A stretch of 40,661 bases of DNA, taken from Chlamydiota bacterium (GTDB taxonomy: Bacteria; Chlamydiota; Chlamydiia; Chlamydiales; Parachlamydiaceae). Of this stretch, positions 18,601-26,513 are shown piece after piece; the first letter of the stretch is position 1; every line of letters begins with the position of its first letter. The notes under the pieces were generated by a model. That model did not search any database. It saw only the letters and a program-made list of their open reading frames with translations, and was not told the origin of the DNA. Location: NCBI GenBank assembly GCA_013287015.1, contig JABDEO010000003.1:1-40661 (forward strand), written 5' to 3'. A program made the position numbers and the translations under genes.

Positions 18601-21600
18601 CAAAAATTTCCAACTCGTCTTGTGTTAATGTATATGCGATCTCATCAAGAGCGGCTATTGCGTTCTTACCGTCCGGATCGCTAATTGAATCGAGAAGCGC
18701 TGTAAAATTCTTCGCCAACGCACGCTCCCTGCTTTCTACTGGTCGTGTCTGAACGGGAGTTGGCTGTGATTTATTTCTTTTCGCAATTTCACTATTAGCG
18801 TAAATGCAATACTTTTTCAGTGCATCTTTTTCGCCTTCCTTCAATTTTTGAGTTGTCTCAACTACATCCAATAATTGTTTGATTTGTGGGTTCTTATCCA
18901 AGGGCGTTGTCAACCCTTTTGTAAATTCCCGAAGCATGAGAGCTCGTGCAAAGCCTGCAAAAACATCTGCTGGCAAACCATCCGGATCCAGTAATTGTTC
19001 TATCGCTGAATCATCTATTGGCGTCCGCAGCATCTCGTTGAGGATCCAATTTTGTTTCGCTACGCGAGAATCCGACTCGATATCTCCTGTCCAGGCGTCC
19101 ACAATATTGCCTACGTGATCGCCTTCTCTCCAGCTCTCAATGCATGTTTGCAGTTCGGTTCTCTGCTGTTCCAAGGATGCATTCAGCGCCGCCTCGATCT
19201 CGATGCTGCTAGGGTACGCCGCTCTATGCTCCCCGATGTCTTCTCGTGAAGGGATCCCAATAGCTTCAGCAGGGCCTGCTGAAGCCTCGCTTTTTCCTTT
19301 TTCAGGCTCTTCAGGAGGCAGTATACCGAAATATTTTTTGACTTCGGCCATTCTTGTTTCAAGCCATTTTTTATCTTCCGCTGACAATTTACCAGGAGAT
19401 GCAAGCTGTTTTTGTATGAACAAATATGCCGCCATATACTTAGAGCGATCGACAGGCGCATCCGCCATCTTCCATTTCTCATCATCAGGTCCTGTCTGTA
19501 TTGAAATGCTTTCATATGGCCAGTCCAATGTCTTAAAATATTCTAATGTGGCCTCGTGCCACTGTCCTGCAACAGCTGGTTTCCTTTCGGCAAAAGCAGG
19601 TCCGGTTTCACGTCCGACTACATTTATAGGTTTATCAGAAGCACGAAACCACATAGCCCTGCGTGGAACGCCGGCTTTGAATTTCATGACCTGGTAAATG
19701 CCTAAAGCATAGGGCGAGTCTTGAAACTCACGGCTTTCTTTTTCTAAAGCCGCTTCCGCTCTCTCAGATGCCGTTTTTGGAAGTTCGGCGATTGTAGGCT
19801 GATTTCCAGCAGTTATGGCAGCAGCCACTCGAGCGCGGACTTCAGCGAGGTTGTAACCATCTAAATATTGCGAAAGAAAATTAATCATTTTTCTGAATCT
19901 CAGGGAATCCGGATCTGAAGCTGGAACGCCTCTACTTCGAGCATTTTCATAAAGCCGCGCAGCCTTTGCCCTTACAAGTGAAATCTGGAATTTTTCCAGG
20001 TCATCGAGCGGCTCGTCGCCCTGCTTATTTAACAAGTTAGTAACCTTGGCGACATCTCGATCAAAATTCCTAATGAGATCTTCACTTGAAAAGTCAATCT
20101 CCGCCTCGGGCGACATGACCTGTGCGTTATTCAAGGCCTCCGCCAGATTATTTGCTTCTATGCGTATATGTCCTTCTCGCAGTGGATCGAGATACCCTGT
20201 AACAAAATCATCATCCTTTTCTGCGATCTTCAGATTAATCGGTTCGGCCAGATCCAGAAACTTCTCTATTAATGGCAAATCCGCCGCTTTGCTTTCCCCT
20301 GCATTAAGACGGTCAAAAAGATCTTGATGACTATCCATTTCTTTCGCCAACAGCAATATGCAACGATCCAGTTCCACGTCAGTGGGTCTTAAGCCACTTA
20401 AGGCCGTTTTTGGGAGACCACTTAACCGTTTTTGCTCAAATTCATGCATCATCTCCAGGTATTGAGGCTGTTTCTCTACTTCCGCTCCTTGAAGAGCCGC
20501 CGCCTCTTTCTGAACAATTTTGTCAAAGCGTTCTACATCGTCACGAGTTATCCAAAGAAAAGCGTCAATTTGTTTTTTTCGCTCCTCAGGAGAGAGCTCC
20601 GCAAACCTGGACCATTCTTTAGCATGTTCTTCTTTGAGGTCTTGCAAGGAGGGTAGTTCGAGTAGATCATGGTCTTTGTCTGAGAATTTTTTAACGACTG
20701 CTTTTTTCTTTGCGCTTAACTGCTCAGTCGCTGTTATTTTTGCCATCAGCGCAATACCTCTATCCGTCGCAATTTGCTTACGGACAAGTTGCTGTAATTC
20801 TTCAGTTATTGAAGCTTTAAACAAACCTAATGAAGTTTGCTGTTGTTCAAGACGGGCGCGTTGAGCTTGTAATTCTTTGACCTTTGAAGGATCTCTTTCT
20901 ACTTGAAGTTGCGCATCTATTATTCGCAGGCTCTCCACTCCTTCGCCGAGAACTTCGTTAATCTTCTCCTTTTCTCGCTCTGACAACCCTTGCGCTCCTT
21001 TCTGAAATAGCGCTGCATGCAGCGCTATTAAGCCTACTTGATATGGCAAATAATGCCCTCTGAATTCAACGCTTAACTGTTGCACATGTTCGGCTTCCAT
21101 TTCTTGTTCAATTTGTGCATGTGCGGCTATCGCTTCATTTAAACCTTCCAATAAGCGTTCTTCATACTTCGCTGCAATCTCTGCAAGCGCAGGATCGGAA
21201 CGACCAACACGTCTTTTTTCGTTAACAAATTCGGTATCGCCCTTGGCATGTACATAGATCGCCAGGTCGACAGCGCGCTTTTGAAGCGCCGGAGGCAACT
21301 GGTTAAGCTCTGAAGAGGGCGATAACTGCATTCTATCTTTCTCATAGTCTTCAACAAACGTCTTGAACTGTTCAGAAGTCGGATTAAAGCCCCTGCCAAA
21401 GCTCCCCCATCGCCCTATCACAACTCCTCTACTTGGATCGTCAAGGTCGACTTTCGGAGCCAATGCAAATTTTGATTGTGGATAGTCGCTGCGCTCTTTT
21501 TCTAAAAGGGCTTTTCGACGTGGGATTTCCTGCTCATTGATTTCATGGGCAGCCTGTTCTAATGTGTGGATGATCTCAAGCAGCCTTGAACGTTCGCCTT

Positions 21601-24589
21601 CAAGACCTTCAACATCACGTTGATCAGGATGCGTTTTCAGAAAAACGTAGCCTTTAACTGCCGTCTCAATTTGACGTTCAATCTCTTCTTTCTTAAGTTT
21701 CAAATCGTTATAGGATAGATGTTGATTATCTGCAGCTGTATCCACCAATTGCTGTTGAGTTTCGCAGTACTCCCTTATGCTGGCTCGAGTTTTTTCAGGA
21801 AAGAGCCTCATCTGCTCTACTTGCGCCTCTACTTCTTCCAAAAATTCAGCTTCAGTTTCTGTTTCTCCTTTTTTCAAAATCGGTACAACTTTAGCAAGCG
21901 CTTGCATCTCTTTAGCGGTTGGACTCCCATCGGCCAACGCTTCAGGAGTTATTTTTTTTAGGCAGTCAGAGACTTTTGCAAAAACTTCCCAGTTTGCCAT
22001 TTTTCTCCATTCTGTTCCAGGAGGCTGCCTGTCTGAACAAACATAAGCGCGATCGTCGCCTCTGCTTTTTACCCATATTGGCCTATCCAATTCAAAGGAC
22101 TCTTTTGCAGCGCGGGCAAATTGTCGAAGTTCAAATTGTCTTGCTACTCTCTCGGCCGCGCTTGTCAGAGAGAGATCTTGTAGTAGTTTAATACCAGCTA
22201 TAACATCATCCAGACTCTCTTTTAGTTCATCTACTGATGCATATTCACCTAATTGAGCGCTATTAATTTCATCTTCAATTCTTTCTTTTATTGAAGCTAT
22301 TTCTGTCATTCGATTATTAAGAACATTTAATTCTTCACCTTGCGCATCTAAGAGGTCCAACCTGCTGCGCATTTCTTCCAGTTCAATATTTTCCAACTTC
22401 TCTTCAAGCTGCAATATTGGAGCAAGCATTTTTTCGAGCTCTCGTTTTTTAGCTTGTTTTGCAACGAGATTGTCTTCGAGTTGTCTTTCACTGGGATCAT
22501 TTCTTACGGCCATTTGAGCATCTTTTTTAAAGGCAATAGCAAACTGTTTTGCATTTGAAAAAGATACTTCGTATGTACTATATTTATCCGCTTGTTCGTG
22601 AACATCGTCAGATGAGAGCTCCTTCCATTCACCTTTCTTACCTTCCTGCGCCTCAGGTTTTGTTTTGCCGGTGTAATAAATGCCTTGATTTTGACCCTTT
22701 TCGTCTTCAAGTTGCCACATTTTTGCGGAAGCAAAACCCTTAGTGGAGGAACTTACAAATTTATCATAGGCGCTTACAAAACTATTGGCTTCATGCCGTT
22801 TTTGCGTAGCCTCTTGTATTGCCTTCAATTTAGTCAACCCCGCTTTTTGTTCTTCTGAAGGTTCGACTAATCCACTTTGCTGCATGATGTCTAGCACAAG
22901 GAGTGGTGTTAATTGATGTTCAATTCCAAGCGCATCCGACAACTTAATCATCTCATTGGAAGTTAATGTTTCCATCACTTCTTTTTGTGTCACTAGTCTA
23001 TGATGGAAATCTTCAACTTGCTTTTTCGGATATAAAGAAAATAATTCATCTAAACAATTAAATATTATTTTAGCCTTCTCTTGTGGCAAACTTTTTAAAT
23101 ACTCAGCAGCTTGGTGAATTCGTGCGCGTTTCACTAGAGCCTTAAGATCCGCCAAATTTCGATCGGTCAATAGTTTAGGCTCTATAACACTGCCAATAGC
23201 TTCTAAATACTGATTATAGGTATAATGCTCAGACGATGAATTTTCATATTGCACAATGAAGTTATTAAGGTTGTATATCTTCTCCGGAGTTGCACTAAGA
23301 ATAGCCTTTCTGAATTCACTTGAAGAGCGCAATGCCTGGCGATCTTTTTCGGCCTTTGCCGCCTGAGCATTCAGCTCTGCTGCGCCTGGCAATTCTTTAG
23401 GCAAGGCTAACCTACCCGTAATCAAATCAAAGAAGTGTTTTACGCCTTCAACTTTGACGTATTTTACATTCTGATTGTCAGAACCATGCGATAATGTCTC
23501 TATCCTTCCGGCAACGTCGATGACTGAAGCGGCTTCCATGTTGATAATGCTGTCTTTAAGGTACTTGATTTTGTCATCGATTAATGCAGCGAATTGATGA
23601 TATTCTTTGGAATCTGATGAGATATGATCATATTTATTTATCATTTCCTCTCGTACTGTCTCTCGTGTTTTATGCAACTCATAACGGAAGTCGTCCGAAG
23701 TTTCTATTTTTCCCCGAAAAAATTCGAGAGATGATTTAAGACGGATTTCCAAGTCATATTTGCGTAACCACTTAAGCAAAGACTTCGGAACACAATTCAG
23801 GATAGTAAGCTCGTCCACCCTTCTTATGAATGTCCTCTGACTCGCATCGCCAGTCAGTAGTGCGGACCGTCCTGATTCCGGATCTTCTGATGCAAGAATA
23901 TTAGAGCCTTCCTGCATGACGTCATCTAGCAATGTTTTTTTTATTTTTTCTTTATCTTTCTCGATCTGCTCGCCAACCATTGCGTTGACCAGTTCAAGCT
24001 TGCGTTTTGCAAGAGGGCTGCTTGGCTTAGGATCCAACCTGCCGCTTGCCATGCGCGGCAATGGAGTTGTGATTAAGACATCTTTATAACCCAAGCGCAA
24101 AGCTGCAGAACGCTGGTAATAAGAAACGTTGCCATTTACAACAACCTCGAGATATTTTGGGAAATTTAGTTTATAAAATTCATAAAATTTAGTATTTCTT
24201 AAATAAAGAAGCGGAATACCCAAAGCCAAAATACTGAGAAGCGTGATAAAAATTTGAGCGACAAGGAGAAGAACGTTTTTCCCTAAATTAACTACTTTCG
24301 CTGCTAGATGCCATGAGGTTGCAATTTTTTCAGAAACTTCCTCTTCAAGCAATGCGCCGTGCGGTAGAGCGGCCTCTCTTCTTGCGATTTCCTGTTCTAT
24401 CAATTCCGCCTCTTTTTCCTTGCCCGGCTTAATAACGCGAACTGTCATGGGGGGCAATCCCATAAACACAGATCCCCTAACGACACCAAGCTCCACTTGT
24501 TCATATACCTCGCTTTTACGGGGAATTTTTAGGGCTTCATGATTATCTAGAAATTCTCGTTCCCCTGGTCCTCTTTCGGCAACTGACAT
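15677..24589 (-). CDS. giant 2970-aa membrane-anchored helical/coiled-coil protein, function unknown
   Basis: Single uninterrupted 8.9-kb ORF; one hydrophobic segment near the N-terminus (NVLLLVAQIFITLLSILALGIPLLYL), then mostly charged Lys/Glu-rich helical sequence with internal repeats. Confidence 0.9.
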   Translation of the reverse strand: MSVAERGPGEREFLDNHEALKIPRKSEVYEQVELGVVRGSVFMGLPPMTVRVIKPGKEKEAELIEQEIARREAALPHGALLEEEVSEKIATSWHLAAKVVNLGKNVLLLVAQIFITLLSILALGIPLLYLRNTKFYEFYKLNFPKYLEVVVNGNVSYYQRSAALRLGYKDVLITTPLPRMASGRLDPKPSSPLAKRKLELVNAMVGEQIEKDKEKIKKTLLDDVMQEGSNILASEDPESGRSALLTGDASQRTFIRRVDELTILNCVPKSLLKWLRKYDLEIRLKSSLEFFRGKIETSDDFRYELHKTRETVREEMINKYDHISSDSKEYHQFAALIDDKIKYLKDSIINMEAASVIDVAGRIETLSHGSDNQNVKYVKVEGVKHFFDLITGRLALPKELPGAAELNAQAAKAEKDRQALRSSSEFRKAILSATPEKIYNLNNFIVQYENSSSEHYTYNQYLEAIGSVIEPKLLTDRNLADLKALVKRARIHQAAEYLKSLPQEKAKIIFNCLDELFSLYPKKQVEDFHHRLVTQKEVMETLTSNEMIKLSDALGIEHQLTPLLVLDIMQQSGLVEPSEEQKAGLTKLKAIQEATQKRHEANSFVSAYDKFVSSSTKGFASAKMWQLEDEKGQNQGIYYTGKTKPEAQEGKKGEWKELSSDDVHEQADKYSTYEVSFSNAKQFAIAFKKDAQMAVRNDPSERQLEDNLVAKQAKKRELEKMLAPILQLEEKLENIELEEMRSRLDLLDAQGEELNVLNNRMTEIASIKERIEDEINSAQLGEYASVDELKESLDDVIAGIKLLQDLSLTSAAERVARQFELRQFARAAKESFELDRPIWVKSRGDDRAYVCSDRQPPGTEWRKMANWEVFAKVSDCLKKITPEALADGSPTAKEMQALAKVVPILKKGETETEAEFLEEVEAQVEQMRLFPEKTRASIREYCETQQQLVDTAADNQHLSYNDLKLKKEEIERQIETAVKGYVFLKTHPDQRDVEGLEGERSRLLEIIHTLEQAAHEINEQEIPRRKALLEKERSDYPQSKFALAPKVDLDDPSRGVVIGRWGSFGRGFNPTSEQFKTFVEDYEKDRMQLSPSSELNQLPPALQKRAVDLAIYVHAKGDTEFVNEKRRVGRSDPALAEIAAKYEERLLEGLNEAIAAHAQIEQEMEAEHVQQLSVEFRGHYLPYQVGLIALHAALFQKGAQGLSEREKEKINEVLGEGVESLRIIDAQLQVERDPSKVKELQAQRARLEQQQTSLGLFKASITEELQQLVRKQIATDRGIALMAKITATEQLSAKKKAVVKKFSDKDHDLLELPSLQDLKEEHAKEWSRFAELSPEERKKQIDAFLWITRDDVERFDKIVQKEAAALQGAEVEKQPQYLEMMHEFEQKRLSGLPKTALSGLRPTDVELDRCILLLAKEMDSHQDLFDRLNAGESKAADLPLIEKFLDLAEPINLKIAEKDDDFVTGYLDPLREGHIRIEANNLAEALNNAQVMSPEAEIDFSSEDLIRNFDRDVAKVTNLLNKQGDEPLDDLEKFQISLVRAKAARLYENARSRGVPASDPDSLRFRKMINFLSQYLDGYNLAEVRARVAAAITAGNQPTIAELPKTASERAEAALEKESREFQDSPYALGIYQVMKFKAGVPRRAMWFRASDKPINVVGRETGPAFAERKPAVAGQWHEATLEYFKTLDWPYESISIQTGPDDEKWKMADAPVDRSKYMAAYLFIQKQLASPGKLSAEDKKWLETRMAEVKKYFGILPPEEPEKGKSEASAGPAEAIGIPSREDIGEHRAAYPSSIEIEAALNASLEQQRTELQTCIESWREGDHVGNIVDAWTGDIESDSRVAKQNWILNEMLRTPIDDSAIEQLLDPDGLPADVFAGFARALMLREFTKGLTTPLDKNPQIKQLLDVVETTQKLKEGEKDALKKYCIYANSEIAKRNKSQPTPVQTRPVESRERALAKNFTALLDSISDPDGKNAIAALDEIAYTLTQDELEIFAKEVENLDSSNERIMDSLRAQKKTLDLIHQGNNENAAKLFLERFKDAEKDEPFLDILKHLDVDQAIAWMEAVRDQNIAGFSEAMQKELKLYEELSYYSTDQSAAAKAFGGRSLGSAKKLARWIVWTMPLGKVEAFIEAVRLGSSANAKANAQLLQDAYDDPNAKKWEHLRSQESARFQPVQVEEEGGSFVEMERKYETEEGEKMGRETSPSRGVDLTNSLAFDGLGVKPKPRTEVLTPQAASIEVERSREQLRSQGIILSAAPRGHADEARPAERLLVIKKMGDFSADTAQDALALKTAVTVAREGGVKCELNVSDGQHQYKQIALDEKDLRRRLKMGRVEFFRQITNVKPQERGKRITEKLEALQESDRKLMEELESNIASGDPSKLVAAVKTFCKLSEEDAPYIGAAIQQRAGEDPVKLEALAKFVLAIGNLKDVDSPYMNCFKHLDELTVIGQVAAIQPEEKDFLQRMEAIAKASDLGGKKYTASDLKVIEKYIEDAEKIFRFQRRGSMRPLSFPWAVTDAAYEKVDIKTRKMLEKAHDNIEKAHDNIEKAIKDKADMIKKAIKGKTAMLRAECTRVSSDPNFKNLHSRMGGNSITEDLDLDHAINENWANAWLAKHGNVVLSTGMQYDSPSASGDQHAKNIASYLFINTVITHATKISEKMRDGLENYSKKLGNDILTTATVIKHCEVVSTEASNKQLWNAFSTLDVEKISDLVKILKPGQLLRVTKDILAVGEVDHPNVQALLYAVQEKCWRPLLLTTDLQSILANPNSDVEKLSEFWIKTSALLTRDSKSVLPETIVFTNTLKKLYAIFYEHASKEVNDAIAKMHVGQLFLDSYAVPLMRKLVGQQRQAAEATRQKDLVNAFDSDSSSMDMLVRNLFSDLTRQRRLEQEVKLREENNEIFLQQIKNIINNLNSSQSQLLWSDFSKVDVENFPKLVEALTDDQMTRLVGAIIPRDKKQHPNAQALLELL
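16950..16991. repeat. 21-bp perfect tandem duplication inside the giant gene
   Basis: atgttgtcatgtgctttttca occurs twice in tandem, giving EKAHDNIEKAHDNIEKA in the protein. Confidence 0.9.
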
Positions 24590-24770
24590 ACCAACCTCCG
24601 AATTAACTAATTAAATATGTTGCAACTAATTTGCACATAATTATTATCAACCTATTTCTATTATACTCCTCTGCAATTATTTAAACATCTTTTTTTGTTT
24701 AGTTATTTATTTAGTTGACTATTTTATCTCCTCTCTACAGAATCAAAGGTTTTTTGATATTTTAATCATT

Positions 24771-24840
24771 TTTTTCTCATTTTATTATCCACAATAATAT
24801 GTAGATGGCCTTAGCAAGCGAAACCGCAGGTGTGAAAATG
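24771..24840. repeat. degenerate half copy of the family 6 hairpin arm
   Basis: ttttttctcattttattatccacaataatatgtagatggccttagcaagcgaaaccgcaggtgtgaaa aligns with ttttttctcattctgtagcccacactaaggtgtagcgagccctagcgagcggaaccgcaggtgtggga of copies A and B. Confidence 0.75.
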
Positions 24841-24937
24841 TTGTTTATCCAGGTTAGGATGTTCATTTTGTGTATTTTTTTGATTAAATTTTTCATATAA
24901 TTTCTCCATACGCTGCACGAAAAGATAACAAAAAAAT

Positions 24938-25187
24938 CGCGCAGCGTATGGAGTGCGTGCGACTTGTCGCCGCTTTGGTAGACCTCGACTCGTCGAGGTC
25001 GAAGCGTAAATCTAAAATATCTAAAAGCTAGCATTTTGAACGTTGAACAGGTCATATTATCGATAGCAAAACGCTTTCCAGGTTAACGTTAAGCTAGCTT
25101 CTAGATGTTTTAGATTTACGCTTCGACCTCGACGAGTCGAGGTCTACCAAAGCGGCGACAAGTCGCACGCACTCCAAACGCTGCGCG
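24938..25187. repeat. 250-bp long inverted repeat element, family 5, copy 2
   Basis: Same length and sequence family as 11764-12013; its central sequence is the near-exact reverse complement of copy 1. Confidence 0.97.
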
Positions 25188-25312
25188 AAGGAAGGGATAA
25201 AAAGACCTTGATTAAATTTTTCAAATGTCGCTATTGTCCCTGTCCCTTATCTTTTTCTTGTTTTTTTGCATTGACAGAAAAGAGCGGATTCGGGAAAACT
25301 GTCGTATCTTAT

Positions 25313-25388
25313 GGCGGTCGTAGCTCAGTTGGTTAGAGCGCTGGATTGTGATTCCAGAAGTCGCGGGTTCAAGTCCCGTCGATCGCCC
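25313..25388 (+). tRNA. tRNA-His (GUG)
   Basis: GGCGGTCGTAGCTCAGTTGGTTAGAGCGCTGGATTGTGATTCCAGAAGTCGCGGGTTCAAGTCCCGTCGATCGCC; anticodon GTG, full cloverleaf, G-1:C73 pair typical of tRNA-His. Confidence 0.97.
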
Positions 25389-25429
25389 ATTTTCTCCATG
25401 ATTTCTACACGCTTTACCACCATTAATCT

Positions 25430-26215
25430 ATGTCGACACTTGAAGCGATTCTTCTGGGCATCATCCAAGGATTGACGGAATTCTTTCCTATTAGCTCTTC
25501 GGGCCACCTCGAATTGGGGCAAATTTTCTTAGGTCTGACAAATCTCGATCATTATGTTTTATTCAATCTTGTATGTCACCTCGGGACCTTGCTCGCGGTG
25601 TTTTTTGTGTTTTTTGAGCAAATTAAACAGACATTCTTATCTGACCGTGTGCGATTCGCTCAAGTGGTTTTGGGCACGCTGCCTCTTTTTCCTTTAGTTC
25701 TCGTGATCGCCCCTATCAAAGCGCTGTTTGATCAACCTCAATATCTGGGCTATTGCTTTTTCTTTACCGCTTTTCTGCTTTATATGGGCATCCGCATGGG
25801 AGAATGCACTCCGAGCGCGATCCTTAAAAAGCGGCGCTGGCGCGATGCATTGATCATCGGTACATTTCAGGCCGTAGCGATACTGCCAGGGGTTTCACGC
25901 AGCGGGGCGACTATTTCAGCGGGACGACTCCTTGGGTGGAAGCAAGAAGAGGCCGTCACTTTTTCTTTCTTGCTGGCGATTCCCGCCATTTTAGGCGGGG
26001 TGACCTTAGAGCTGCTCCAGCTGTTGAAATCGGGAGCCAGCCTGCCTCCAATAGCTGGGATGCAGTATGCGGCGGGTTTTTTCACATCGCTGGGAGTGGG
26101 CTATCTTGCGCTGCAATGGCTTATTCAATTGGCGGCGAAGGGACGGCTTATCTATTTCGTTTGGTATTGCCTGTTTATCGGCACGGCGACTGCGCTTTAC
26201 TTTAATCTCCCTTGA
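25430..26215 (+). CDS. uppP: undecaprenyl-diphosphatase (UppP/BacA)
   Basis: 261 aa; GIIQGLTEFFPISSSGHL and LPGVSRSGATISAGRLLG signatures, polytopic membrane protein. Confidence 0.95.
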   Translation: MSTLEAILLGIIQGLTEFFPISSSGHLELGQIFLGLTNLDHYVLFNLVCHLGTLLAVFFVFFEQIKQTFLSDRVRFAQVVLGTLPLFPLVLVIAPIKALFDQPQYLGYCFFFTAFLLYMGIRMGECTPSAILKKRRWRDALIIGTFQAVAILPGVSRSGATISAGRLLGWKQEEAVTFSFLLAIPAILGGVTLELLQLLKSGASLPPIAGMQYAAGFFTSLGVGYLALQWLIQLAAKGRLIYFVWYCLFIGTATALYFNLP

Positions 26216-26250
26216 AAGCAAAATACAGAAATCAATGATGTCTAATTGCC

Positions 26251-26487
26251 TTCTCGCGCCCCTCCCGGGGCGCAACGTTGCATGTTGCTTACCCCGGGTT
26301 CCGCTAATCGCTTCACCCGGGGCTAATCACGCTACCCCCTTCCGGGGGAAGGAACAATGAGAAATGCAAAATTCAATTAGGCGTAGTCTTTCCCCCGGAA
26401 GGGGGTAGCGTGATTAGCCCCGGGTGAAGCGAAGCGGAACCCGGGGTAAGCAATATTCAATGTTGCGCCCCGGGAGGGGCGCGAGAA
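26251..26487. repeat. GC-rich long inverted repeat, family 7 (ctcgcgcccctcccggggcgcaac type)
   Basis: ttctcgcgcccctcccggggcgcaac...taccccgggttccgctaatcgcttcacccggggctaatcacgctacccccttccggggg paired with its reverse complement; loop about 45 nt. Confidence 0.95.
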
Positions 26488-26513
26488 AAAGTGTTACCTT
26501 AAGTCGAGAATTT

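Noticed and set aside
17829-22743. Many 60-185-aa plus-strand ORFs opposite the giant gene
   Set aside because: Antisense shadows of the 2970-aa frame without RBS or recognisable domains.
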